Source of the DNA: Sequoia sempervirens
Lineage: Eukaryota; Streptophyta; Pinopsida; Cupressales; Cupressaceae
Reading direction: 5' to 3'
Assembly: GCA_007258455.2 (NCBI GenBank)
Contig: VDFB02018296.1
Coordinates: forward strand, 47,788,007 to 47,852,006
Length of the DNA stretch: 64,000 nucleotides
Every line of letters starts with the position of its first letter. The stretch's first letter is position 1. Both the position numbers and the translations under genes were made by a program. Positions 1 through 11,549 of this stretch are shown piece by piece. The notes under the pieces were generated by a model. That model was not told the DNA's origin. It made no database searches and saw only the letters and a program-made list of their open reading frames with translations.

Positions 1-734
1 GACCCAAATAGATCCCAACACACTTCATCATGCTTCCACAAGCCTTACATGTAGTGTTAAACACAAGGTCAACCAACACCTATGCAAAACACCATAGACA
101 TTAAGTACACGCTTCCTTAAATCAAGCCAAAAGTTTTGGACAATATAATTCACTTGAACTTAATCCAAAATAATCCACAAACTATTTAAGATTCATTAAA
201 CACTTCATCCAAGCTCACATCAACAAATAATTTAACTTAGAACAACTGATAACCCTTAATTGCATACTGATAAATGAAACTCTCATTGTACTACACCATA
301 TCAAGTAAAAACTTAAATAAAAAAAGATAAAGCATTATAAGAAACTTCCCAATTCTACACAACGTAAAGCTAAAACAATGTAGGCATGTGAAGTAAATAC
401 ATTTCTCCCAAACCAAATAAAACATCACTGAAAAACTAGTTCACACATTGGTGAAATCATCTCGCACTGCACAATGATCTAGAAACCCAAATTTTGAATA
501 TAACAACCTTTGTCAACCTTGAATAACCTATAAGATCTACACAGGCATAACATCAACATAGAAGGAACATGAAGCACAATATCAAAGCACACTATGAACA
601 TTTGAAGAACACAATTTACTCTATTTATTAAATTATCTCAAAAGCACTTGGAAACCAAGTACCAAAGACATCATCTCAACTCATTACTTCATTCCAACTC
701 ATCTTTAGACTCTGCAACAAAAGAATAAGTCCAT
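1..734. other. AT-rich stretch without a recognised gene
   Basis: No long reading frame, RNA gene or repeat was recognised. It lies downstream of the minus-strand gag pseudogene, so it is where protease or pol of that element would be expected, but no protease or reverse transcriptase motif was seen in the frames I read. The element is therefore deleted or too decayed here. Confidence 0.4.
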
Positions 735-3352
735 GTACACACATCATACTTCCTCAAGGTCTCAACTAGACATGCACAACCTTTTTTCCACCATCCTCAA
801 TTTCTTCCGAATTATATACTTCATTATAACTGTCAATATCCTCATCAGAGAAAACTTGTTGGTGATATGCATTGAAAATTTAACTTTGGTCATCTATATC
901 CATTTCATGGGACTCCATATCAGATGAGTATTCACTATCAACCAAGTCAAAACCATCCATAATCATATTTACTTCAATATCCTCCTCATTCAAGATTGAT
1001 CACATTCCTCATGTACATATTCTTCTACTTCAACCATCTGTGCTACTACACATTGATGAGGAGAATGAGGCATCTGGAAAACCATGCACCAAGGAGTATG
1101 ATTAGCAAAATTTCTTGAATTCTTCTGCAAAGGATCCAGGGGAACCTTATTTTCAGTATTTCTCTGATTGTTAGGAACAAGCTTCCCATTATACCAATTG
1201 GTATTATATGGATGATCCTACAATTGAGGAGGTCTTTCATTCCTTTGGTAATTTTTTGATGGAGCCTTTTCTTGTTTTGTAATTTTGTCATTTATAGTTT
1301 TCATGAAATTATCAATCTTATCCTCAAGGGTACCCCCTTTAGCACCCAAACTCTTATTCTCTTTTTTGGGTTTCTAAGGAATTTTGTATCATCTCTTCTG
1401 CCAACTTTACCAGTGCCTTTGCTGATATTATCAATATGTTCTACCATATTATAAGCCTCCCTCAATGTTTGAGGATTCTTAGCAAGTAAACGGTAGCTCA
1501 TCTTCACATCAAAAGCATTGCAGTAATTTACTAGGCACACATTGTCATTCAATTGTAAATGAGGAGGAAACCTTTTCCTTTCCTTTTGGAACCTTGTATT
1601 AAAATCAGCCATAGACTCATTAGAACCTTTAGCAATGTTATTAAATTGATTCAATAAATAACTTGAATCAGTCTTATTTACATACTCCTCTTGGAACATC
1701 CTATTGAATTCCTCCTAGGATCCAATACTCTCGACAAGAAAACTCCTATACGACTCTCGAGCATCTTCAATGAGAGACTGCATAAAAAAATTCATCATTG
1801 CATCCTCTACTTCTACCTCAAAGTCATCCATAACAAATTTGAAAATTCTTTGAGGTGATCTTCACCACTCAAGGCATTATTTCTAGAGAATCTGACTAGA
1901 GTAGGTTTGAAATCTTCAGGAAATGGGTTAGGATAACTAGGTACCCCAGTGAAACATAACTGTTGATACCTATCAACTTGGAGTGGCCTCCTAGTATGTC
2001 TATCTCTATGAACATTTTTATGCTCATCATCCTTTTGGTTATCAGATTGATTTTTATCCTTACCCTTCCCACTTCCTTCATCACCACCACCTCCCTTCTT
2101 GTTCCCCTCATCATCTTTAGAGTATGAGTTCTTGTTTTTATTATTTCATCCACCTTCACCACCCTCATCTCCACCACCACCTCCAATAGTAGTGTGTCTT
2201 CTAGACTTCTTCTTTTGGGATTCACTATTATTATGTCGAGAGCTTGAAGCCTCTAGAGTTGGTGTAGAGATATTAAGAAAAAAAATCTTCCTAGATATTT
2301 CTACATTGGCAGCTTCTATTTCAACTTTCATCAAATCTTCCTGTAGTTTGTCATTCTCCAACTGCAGTTTCAAGATCTCAGGATTTGGGGGTGAAGTGGA
2401 TGGAGTAGGATCAATTTTAGTATTATTGATGGGGGTTTTAATAGATGAAGTATGGGTATCTGCATTGGTGTTTGTATTGAAAGTATTGAAGGTAGTCTTC
2501 TTTGTCTAATCAATGGGCTTCTTCCCATGATATGTAAATGATGATTTCCTAGTAGTAGCAGGGGGATCTGAGGTATTAGTAGTTGCAATAGATGTGGTAT
2601 AGGTACTAGTAGTATAAGTTCCCATATGAACTATTTCTTTTGAAAATTCAAGGGTAATTTTAGCAGTCAACTTAGAGAAATTCTCATCAAAGGCCTTCCG
2701 CCTAGAAAAATCTTCTCTCATCTTCTCTATTTTTTGTTTCCGAGCATCTCTCTCAAGTTGTTTAGCTCTAATCCTATCTTCCTTCTCCTTCAACTCCTTT
2801 TGTCTATTCTCTTCTTCCTCCATAAGCCTAAGTTCTTCTTCTAAGGCTTGCATGTCTTTGCCTATGTCTTCTTCATTTTCTAAGATATTTCCAACCAAGC
2901 ACTAGGTGCAAGAGTATAATAGGCTTGATCAACTAGGTCTTCCTTAAGGGAAATGTGCACTTCTATATTAGGAGATTCTACCCTTGGTTTGAAATTTTTT
3001 CCATTGAAGACATATCCAACACTAGGGGTTAAAGGCTTTGAGAAATTCTTATTCTTATCCCAAAATGCCCACCTATCCTCCTCTCTTGACACATCAAAAG
3101 TTCATTGTCAAATACTTGCTCAATAGAAAAAATCCCCTAATCTAAATTAGGTTCTTCAACTTCATGTGATTTTCCTTGGATATTTCTGCTATCTACTTCA
3201 TTATTAAAAGTAGGAGATGCTTCAACAAGGGATTCAACAAACTTACCCGATTCAGTAGTTTTCTTCACCCATAATGGTTGTTTGTCCTTTGCAAGATCGT
3301 GCTCCAACTTCTGGTCCAGATGATTTTTCATAAAACTCTTGGTCTTCTTCAT
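735..3352 (-). pseudogene. gag: Ty3/gypsy-type retrotransposon gag, broken
   Basis: Gag forms the nucleocapsid of an LTR retrotransposon. Reading leftwards from an ATG at 3352, successive fragments give a charged N-terminus, a Lys/Glu-rich coiled coil (2506-2898), a Thr/Ser-rich linker, a capsid-like block (1301-1699, with FNTRFQKERKRFP and a following LREAYNMVEHI helix), and a zinc-knuckle remnant near 1050-1095 reading WCMVFQMPH then SPHQC. The tail (735-990) is acidic. Several stops and frameshifts separate the pieces. The knuckle has Phe where the second Cys of a CCHC box belongs. A PBS-like site sits about 320 bp upstream, as expected for the 5' end of an element. No protease, RT or integrase follows. 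The capsid identity is clear; the exact gypsy lineage is not. Confidence 0.75.
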
Positions 3353-3672
3353 GGTTTCAAATGTATTAGAATCCTTCTGCTCACATTATCTTTGAGAATT
3401 TATTTTTACAATGGTATATGAAACTTCAGAGTTGCCACCCAGAATGCTGGGAAATAGGAAGTGATTGCACTTCTTCTTGGTATTTGTAATTTTGGAAAAG
3501 ACTGAACATAACTTGACACAAAGTGACATAATTAACTAGAATGTGACACATAAGAATAGACGTGGCTTTTGTTACAATTTTGAACCAATTATTCTTCAAC
3601 AATGAATCTAATAATATAATAGTCGACTTTGATTATTACCAGATTTGAACTAGAGACTTTGGACTTAGCAAA

Positions 3673-3690
3673 TCCCTAGCAAAGTCGCCA
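3673..3690 (-). other. primer-binding-site-like sequence
   Basis: On the minus strand this reads TGGCGACTTTGCTAGGGA, resembling the TGGCGAC..-type primer binding sites of plant gypsy elements. It lies three bases from a TG (3694) that would be the inner edge of the 5' LTR, and about 320 bp upstream of the gag start. The tRNA it would pair with was not identified. Confidence 0.55.
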
Positions 3691-3693
3691 ATC

Positions 3694-5000
3694 TGTTGGT
3701 TGTTTTTTAGGAACCAAGGTGATCTTCATAATTACCTATGGAATTTTCCATTTCCAATAATGAGCAATCTAAAGGGATTGGCCAACAAACAAGTAAAAGA
3801 TGCAAAACTTCTACTCTTGCACTTTGGGCTCTGTGAAACCTGGGAGGGTGATCCCACAATGTATACTCAAGATTTTATATGACTACTATTTAAATACATT
3901 GTAAATGATAGATAATTCTCATATAACCACTCAAAAATGTAGTGTATCAAAAGAGTTGGTTGTTCTTTTAATAATACCCTACACTTGGAGGATGAGAATA
4001 GTGAACTTAACGTAAAGAAAATGGTAACTCATTTGAAATTTTATAAATAAAGAGTGATTTGCTGATGAATTGACCCAAAGACCGAATTATGAATACCTTT
4101 CATGAACCAGTGCCTTATCCTAAACACAGAGTCAATCTCAACCTACGTAACCAAATAACAACTCAACAATAGCAACATATGAGCTCAAGAAACACTAAAT
4201 TACAACACTCCCACATAACATTCATGACCATCACTACTTACAGATATCCTAGCACCTAATTCATATGAGTTAACAATCTCATCCAAGCATTTACATTAAT
4301 TCATTGAACTAACAAGTAGGAATGAAATTAAACATCCATTGGGAAACAATAGAGATGAACAAAACAATCCTTGATTATTTTCATTCATAACTCATAAAAC
4401 AAGTACAGAGGAGAGAAAATAGCCATGAAATTGGTGTCATTCTATATTGTATTTGCTATCTTGTTATCAAAATTACATAAGTAACTACAGACTTATAACT
4501 TAAGAAAAAAATCAAACTATTCTCAATATTCTACTAACAATTCACTCTGTCAATTACATTTCAATGAACCCCTACTTTTTGGCGTTGAATTCCTTCTTAT
4601 AGAAACGAAGGAGAAAAACAAGCCTCAAACCATAAAGTACACATGTCAATACCCTATTGGACCGCTACAAAAAATATTCCATTTTTAGTTACTCTATGTT
4701 CCCAGGTGGTGGGAAACATGTGTGAAACAAGAGTGGTCTTCATTCGTCATTGGAGATCTGGTCCCACCTTTCAAAATGTATCTTCAAACAATTTCCTCAA
4801 AAATTGTGCCCATGCACACAAAGTGAAAATGAAAGAAGGCATGTGAAATAAATGGAAAGGAAAGGAAAAATAATATGTCCATGTTTGCTGCAACCCTGTC
4901 ATCAATTCAATTTGAAGAAAATACACTATATTTTCTATACTTTAGCAAAAGTCTAATTTGTACTAAATCCAGGCTATGCAATGCATTTCCCCCTATCCAT
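3694..5000 (-). repeat. putative 5' LTR, outer boundary not seen
   Basis: Starts with TGTTGG on the plus strand directly beside the PBS-like site, which is where the 5' LTR of the minus-strand gag element must lie. I could not find a matching terminal CCAACA with a target duplication, so the outer edge is arbitrary and the LTR may be truncated. No open frame of note occurs within it. Confidence 0.3.
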
Positions 5001-5075
5001 TACTCACCATGATATACAGACTTCAAAACCAAAATTCAAATTATCACCCTGCCATTTCAAATCAATCTACCACCC

Positions 5076-6851
5076 CATCCAAGTATCTGTTATCCATGCT
5101 AGGAATTCTTCTTCAATAGGCCAGTTGAAATTCATGACCTCATCAACCTTTTCTCTATAAGGGGAATACTTGTCAACAATTGGTTGGCCACCCTATCAAA
5201 TTCTAACAAGAAAATCTCTGCATGAGCCAACATATCCATATTTACTTTTAGTGTATCCATATTATATCTTTGGCAAATTGAAATTGCCTGATCTGAAATA
5301 GTTTTATTAGTTTCATCTCTCCACTCATGTAGGGTTTTTTATGTTTCCATCATCCCTTAGAATGGATGGGAGGAGACCATGATGTGATTCATGAAAGGAT
5401 TTCACTAGTTCCCTTATTTTGACTTCCAAAGGTTCAATGTTTCCCCTATATCCTTTAATTTTACTTACAAGATTAACAATGGGCTTAAACTTGTTAGGGG
5501 GGTTTAGCATCTTGCTTAGCTCCAATTGACATCAACCTTAATTGCTTCATCCTAGGGATCCATGTTTTCATAAGTGGAATAACTCTTTCCCTGTCATTGT
5601 CCAAATTATTTATAGCAGCCACCATGGATGAATAGCTATAATGAATGCTATTCAATCTGTTATTTAGCCCTTTGTTCAGATTCTTCAAGACTATAGTGAC
5701 AATTTCCATATTGCTGTTAAAAACCTCCCTATCATGATTGTCACACTTTTCCTTATACTCATTTAGCTGCTTGGGAAACTGCTCATTGCTTATATCTTCC
5801 TCAGCCTGTGGCACCTCTGATGTGCTAGGCTTTATTATTGAAATGGGCACATTTCCCATATTGTATGGCACAATTTCCCATGAAGAATTTGTTTTTGGGG
5901 TAAATTCATGGGGTGCAACTTCTTGTGAAGTGGTATGGGAATCAACATCAGTCTTCTTATGCTTTCCTGGTTGCAAACTTTGCAACTTTTCCTCTAGCAA
6001 TGCTACTTTTGTTTGTAACTATATATTTTGTTGTTTAGGATTTCCATAGTCAACTAACAAATTGTTGCATTTTGTTATGAGATTTTCCTTTTTTGTAGTT
6101 ACAAATTCCATAGTGGCTCTTGTGAACTTTGCAACGTGTACTGACATGTTTGCTGCCTCAAGGGCTCATGTTTCTAACACCTTCTTTATTATTAGGCCTC
6201 CACTGTAGTTAGGTGTAGGCTCAACAATGTCTGGCTTCCTTGTGCTTAGGGCTAAAGGCCAAATGGCTAATGCATCCCATTGTTAATTAAAGGAAGACCC
6301 TTGTAATGCAATAGAAACCTCTTCCTTTGAATTGTAGAGGGGTATCTCACACCTTTTTATTGTATCAAAGGCTATGGAAAAAGCTAAATCCCATTCTTGT
6401 AGTAATAAAATACCACTACTTCTTACCAATTTTCTATCCTCCTTGGAAATCATCCTTTGGAATGTAGCTCTCATTTCATTCAAAACCCTTGCCTAGATAG
6501 TAGGATCAGGAAATTCCAAATGAATTTTTTCTTTGGCTAGGCTGCTGACATATTCATCTCTCTTAGCCCTGTATGCAAACTCCATAAAAGCTTGAGACTT
6601 CACAAATGAATCATCATCCAAAAACTTTGTGCATGCTTCCACCCGAATATCATCTTTACCATTAAGCCTAGGGAGGTTAGCTTTACTCAACCTTATACTC
6701 AATTGTTGTGTCACCATCATTGCTGGTGCAGTGGGCGTTCCCTCTTGCATTTCTTGCTCTAATACACAAATTTCATCATCAGATTCTTCATCAACATAGT
6801 GCACCAAACCAATTACTTCAAAATTTTGCTTATTCAATGGTGGCTCCTTTA
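5076..6851 (-). pseudogene. family X ORF, 3' half (split by the hAT insertion)
   Basis: C-terminal half of a long protein whose N-terminal half lies at 20007-21954. It holds an acidic stretch (YVDEESDDE), a middle block with LPRLNGKDD and FMEFAYRAKRDEYV, then a coiled-coil-like block beginning near 6030 (LEEKLQSLQP) and a final block containing NNLDNDRERVIPL. In-frame stops include TAG after DPTI, TAA after GSSFN and TGA before ALEAANM, each one C-to-T step from Gln or Arg codons. The frame is the same one that ends at the right flank of the hAT, so the two halves were one gene. I do not recognise the family. It resembles the plus-strand copy at 11.55-15.27 kb. Function unknown; long multi-copy ORFs like this usually belong to mobile elements. 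Confidence 0.65.
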
Positions 6852-6859
6852 GTGGTGAT
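6852..6859. repeat. target site duplication, left copy (GTGGTGAT)
   Basis: Eight bases identical to 19999-20006, immediately outside the left terminal inverted repeat. Eight base pairs is the standard duplication of hAT transposons. Confidence 0.9.
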
Positions 6860-7079
6860 TAGGGAAAACTTTAAGAATCCCCCCCTTCGGAAAAGGTGTA
6901 AAATCATGGTGAATCTTGTATACTTCCCAATAAAAATATTAATTTTAGTGGAGAATTTTTTCATTTTTGTGAAAAAAATAATGTCCATCATGAATCTTTT
7001 CTAATCACTAGAAGTCTATGGAAAGTCTTGGTGAAATAAATTTTTTTTAAAACCACTAAATTTTTTCCATTGGTGATTA

Positions 7080-7260
7080 AAATCTATTTTCAAAGCAATA
7101 AAATATTTCAATTGGCGAATTAAACTTGTTTTCAAACCAGAAAAAATAATTTTGTTGCCGATTAAATTTTTTTTTCCAACTAAAATATAAAATTCATTGG
7201 CGAATTAAACCTATTTTCAAATGATTAAGAAAAAAAAATTGGAAAATTAAACATAATATC
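7080..7260. repeat. left subterminal repeats of the hAT
   Basis: Two to three diverged copies of a motif close to ATTGGCGAATTAAAC followed by TTTTCAAA, spaced 60-70 bp. Related TTGGCGAA motifs occur near the right end. Subterminal repeats of this kind bind hAT transposase in studied elements; that role here is inferred. Confidence 0.55.
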
Positions 7261-7508
7261 AAACTAATAAAAAAATGCATGAAAATAAAGATTATTTGCT
7301 TCATTGTTTTCATCAACCATCCAAAAATCACCTACAACTATAACAATTTTTTCAAAAAAGCATCTTAACTTCATAACAGAAAAAGTAACCTTGCCCAACT
7401 AAAACTAGTTCACAACTATCTGTATCTACCTTACATATTGTAACAAGCCAAAAATTTAGTACTAGTCTTGCGTTAATTCTGCAAAAACCAAGTACAAAAA
7501 CTACCAAT

Positions 7509-8075
7509 TCAACTAGTGCTACTTGTTTCATAACCAACTTTCCTCATTGCTTTGCCTTTCATCTTCCGCTTCCTCACATTCTGTCCTTTTTCTTTCATAC
7601 ACTTTTCCTCTGCTTTTTCCTGTGCTTCCATGTGCTCTGCCTCCACTTTCGCTTGTGCTATAATTGCTTCCACCTTCATCAGCTCTATAAAGAGCTTCAA
7701 TGCTTGCCAACCTAACCTTGCTTCTTCCCTACATTGATTTTTAATCTCATCCTCCAACCAACGCAAGAAAGGGATGCATCCTTCTAGCCCTTCTAGTTCC
7801 ACATTTTCAAAGCCTTCCTAGATGTCAAAACCTTCACCTAGAACTTCCCATTCAAGTATTGATTCAAATCCTTCCAAGAAATCTCAATGCACAATCATCT
7901 CCATCACTTCTCTCACTGTGCTTGTCGATTCCCCCAAGTCCAAAACCCATGCTATAATCAAGGAGTATACATCCATGTTAGTTTTTCTATCTATGGCTCA
8001 TATTTCCAAAGGATTTCCCAAAAATCATCCGCACACTTCGTACCAACCTCCCATCAGTGAGTAAAAACATACCCA
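7509..8075 (-). pseudogene. degenerate ORF encoding a charged helical protein
   Basis: Reading leftwards from about 8075 there is one frame with at least two stops, ending in an open stretch of 97 codons (7509-7802). That stretch is rich in Glu, Lys and Ala (MKVEAIIAQAKVEAEHME), predicted helical or coiled coil, with a very basic tail (RKRKMKGKAMRK). Upstream in frame is a hydrophobic stretch containing VYSLIIAWVLDLGES. No family recognised. It lies inside the left arm of the hAT, so it may be a captured or accessory ORF of that element, or a chance frame. Confidence 0.35.
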
Positions 8076-8394
8076 TTAATCTTTTGTCAGAAGCTTCACC
8101 ATAAAATAGGTTTAATTTCCTCCTCGAACGTAGAGTGAAGTTGGCCTCCATTTGAAAACTGCTGCAGCTACATCGCCATCACCACCACTCTTTCAGACTT
8201 TCTATGTGCTTTCTTTTCCATGCCAAACTCGATTATTAACTTCACTAATCAAGGGCTGAGAGGTAATAATTTTCCAAACTCCACACGTACCGATCTTAAT
8301 TACACATCGATCCTCCAGTCATGTCCACTTGCTAAAATCTTCCTACAATCTTCACTTCATAAATGCACCGTCCTTGCCACCTTTCCTAATTCAC

Positions 8395-8543
8395 CAAAGT
8401 CGGGGTTTTGGTGCTTTTCCTAACCTTAGTTGCAAGTCTTTCTTGGTCATCTTTGTAGTTGGTGGGTCGGAGGTTTCAAAAACTTCAAAACTTCAAACTT
8501 TGGTTCTAAGGTTCCAAATTACAATGACCATGCGACATTATGG
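8395..8543 (+). repeat. direct repeat, left copy
   Basis: Matches 15838-16086 in the same orientation, with shared strings such as GGTTTTGGTGCTTTTCC and CTTTGGTTCTAAGGTT. The right copy has about 85 extra bases between two short AGTTGC repeats, so this copy looks shortened by a deletion. Together the copies bracket the family X segment inside the hAT. Confidence 0.8.
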
Positions 8544-8547
8544 ACCA

Positions 8548-9245
8548 TGACCGTTTGATGAATTTTCGATGGATGATTGTAGTTGAATTTCAGAAGTATA
8601 TCTCTTAAGCATTAGATTTGTGAATTCAAACCTCTGGAATTACACTAGAACTATTAAATATTTTACCGTTTAAATATTGGTGCTCTTCTTTACCATTTAA
8701 TATTGCCTAAGTCACACCAAAAGATTTTATGACAAAGCCTTAAATCTTCACTCTTTAATCTCGAGGGTCAAGTCTCGTCAACCTAGAGATGTCCCCATTT
8801 TAAATTATGCATGTGCATAAAGTTTGTTTTAAAAGAAGGACCATTTGATGAATTTTCAATGGAAGGCTATAGTTGCATTCTAGAAGTAAATCCTTGAAGT
8901 ACTAGACTTGTGAATTGAAACCTCCGGAATAACACTAGAACAGTTAGATTTTTAGAAATCAATGGTTGGGATTTTATTAATTATTTAGGTCTGTCGGTCA
9001 TTGTGCTCTTGTAACATTGTTTACCGTTTAATAATGCCTAAGTCAAACCAAAATATTTTATGACAAAGCCTTAAATCTTAACTCTTTAATCATGAGGGTC
9101 AAGTCTTGTCAACCTAGCAATGTCCCCATTTTAAATTATGCACGTGCATAAAGTTTTTTTTAAAAGAGGGACCGTTTGATGAATTTTCGATGGACGACTA
9201 TAGATGCATTCTAGAAGTAAATCCTTGAAGCACTAGACTTGTGAA
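8548..9245 (+). repeat. tandem repeat, about 290-330 bp period, three units
   Basis: Units begin at about 8548, 8838 and 9170 with GACC(G/A)TTTGATGAATTTTC and share CATTCTAGAAGTAAATCCTT and ACTAGACTTGTGAA. A fourth diverged unit starts near 10930. The second and third units also share the AAGCCTTAAATCTT...GTCAACCTAG segment upstream. No coding capacity. Confidence 0.8.
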
Positions 9246-9798
9246 ATGAATTGTGTGACATGTCACGTGTCTATGTTTTATTTTTCTTTGATCAATATAG
9301 AAATGTTAAATGTGGCTTTTAAAACAAATAGTAATTATCAACATATAGTTATGATCATAAGTGAGCAAAAATTATTGTGACTTATTAGGATATTGATAAT
9401 GATTAAGATAAAACGAGACATTTAATTCTCTCTTTTAAATGCGTCGAAGTACTCTACCTTTCATTTATTCTATTGAAATTCTCAATTTGACTATGGTACT
9501 GGGTGGTGGTGTGGATTAATGCCATATGAATAGCCAAAGTGATTTATTGGATAGCTTTATATTGAAAACTACATGATGTACTATAGAATCGTAGATGATT
9601 ATGCCAATAATCTAGTGATTTTGACAATCGATAGCTTGTGTGGCATGATCGATTTTGACAATTGATAGCTTGTCAGCTTGAGATACATTTTGCAACTTTG
9701 CATGTAGCCAACTTTCAGAGGTACTGATTAACTTGGATTTTGGTTTGTGCAAATCACAATTATTACTTACTAGTTAGTACTATAGTAACTATACACAA

Positions 9799-9881
9799 CC
9801 TCACACGTGATACGTGTGAGGTGTACAAGGGACCAGGCTGGTAGTGGAACTTTTGGCCACACTTTTGGCCCATAAATAGGG
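9799..9881 (+). promoter_or_regulatory. palindromic G-box-like site and TATA-like box
   Basis: CCTCACACGT and ACGTGTGAGG form a perfect 10-bp inverted repeat around GAT (9799-9821), containing two CACGT/ACGTG cores. About 50 bp downstream CATAAATAGGG resembles a TATA box. The pair lies about 1.7 kb upstream of the plus-strand family X ORF and could be its promoter. Function is inferred from motifs only. Confidence 0.4.
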
Positions 9882-10189
9882 ATAGTGAGCACAACTAAAA
9901 TCATTCATTTAATTGTCATAAGGGTTTTCATTTTGTAGGGTTAATAGCTTAATAAGGATTCAGGAAGAAGATGATGTGGTATTATTGGGGATGCTCTAAA
10001 TTCTCCTGCCTCCAGTTATATAGTTATAGAGTAAAAGACCAATTTCCTTCAAGTTCAAAATGGGTGGAATTGGAAAGAAGTTGATTTGGTTCACCTGACT
10101 TCTCAGATAGGTTTTGAACCAAGATGAGGAGCTCTAATGGAGATAAGTGCTATCCTAGTGCATGGAAGCTACAAGTAGAAGATAGGAAT

Positions 10190-10570
10190 AATTTTACTAC
10201 CCCTCATCATCTACATGGTTGCCTAGGAAATTCCCATGCATTTATTTTCAGTACTACATGGGAGCAGTTTTACTACCCCTCATCATTTGCATGGATGGCC
10301 CAGAGAATCCTGTGCATTTATTTTAAGACACCATGACCTACTAGGCAAGCCCCATGCATTTATTTTCAGTGCTCATCTTCTGCATGAGTCTGGTTCTGAA
10401 AGGGGCTAAGTACATTTTGTATCTTCACAACTCCCATTTCCTTAGTTTGATTGGGCCCCATTTCCCCATGCATTTATTTTTAAGAGACCATGGCTGACCT
10501 GACAAGTCCCATGTGTTTATTTTTAGAGCTCATGGTTGACTTGACAAGTTCCATTTATTTTTAGAGATAC
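10190..10570 (+). repeat. degenerate tandem repeat with CATGCATTTATTTT
   Basis: Five to six units of roughly 55-90 bp, each holding a variant of CCCATGCATTTATTTT followed by CAG or AAG. The first two also share TTTTACTACCCCTCATCAT. No open frame is conserved between units. Confidence 0.7.
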
Positions 10571-10664
10571 ATGTATCACGTTTACGTTTTCAAAATTTCA
10601 CCAGTGGTCTAGCAAAAGCTTGGTGCTTGTGCTTACATTTGTATTTGTACTATGTAATAATGTG

Positions 10665-10830
10665 ACATTGTAATCCAGTTGTAATAAAATAAATGGTTGT
10701 GCTATTAATGTGACATTGTAATTCATTTTATTAAGTCCTTTGCAAGTTAAGTGTTATTAATGGTTGTACAATGTGCTATTAATGTGACATTGTAATTCAT
10801 TTTATTAAGGCATTTGCAATGTTAAGTTTT
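10665..10830 (+). repeat. tandem duplication with ATGTGACATTGTAAT
   Basis: Two close copies of GCTATTAATGTGACATTGTA followed by ATTCATTTTATTAAG, with a partial third copy upstream. Non-coding. Confidence 0.75.
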
Positions 10831-11549
10831 GGGCCCCTTGGCCTTGATGTCAATCCTAGCGCATTAAAGTTTAAAGAAAATTTAAAACAAATGTTTAATG
10901 TTTATTATTTATATCATAAATTACTCAACCGTTCGATGAACATTTGATGTATCTTTGTAGTTGCATTCTAGAATGAAATGCATAGAGCGCTAGGCTTGTG
11001 AACTTAAACCTCTGAAATCACCCTATAACTGTTAGATTAACAAATATCAACGGTTTAGAATTTGTTGTCAATGAAAGAGTAAATCATTAATGGCTTGTTT
11101 TAAATGATGTCAGCCATGGGGCATGTACTACCTAATTGTGTACTGTGTAGTCTGTAAGTAACGAGTAGATGTTTTAGTGTCATTCACTTTAATATTCGAG
11201 AAAACAACACGTTCTATTGCTAAGTGATTTTATTTTGAAGTCAGAGGGTCAACACACAGGGAGATTTTGGTCTTCAATTTTCTCATTGCAGTGCACCACC
11301 CTATTTTGGGTTGCACAGTTCCACTTCCAACAAAACCATTCCAATAACCCAGTTTCAACTACAAGAATCAAAATTCAAAATTCGGGTAAGTTAAAGAATT
11401 CCTGTGGCTACGTTTCATCATTTGATGTTTCTTAAAATCTTATTTTGTCAAACTTTGAAGTTTAGGTTTAGGGTTAAGAGGCTTAAGAATTAAGAAAGAA
11501 TAAGGACTAATAGGGAATTCACAAATCTCACATTGTTGCTTGTATCATC

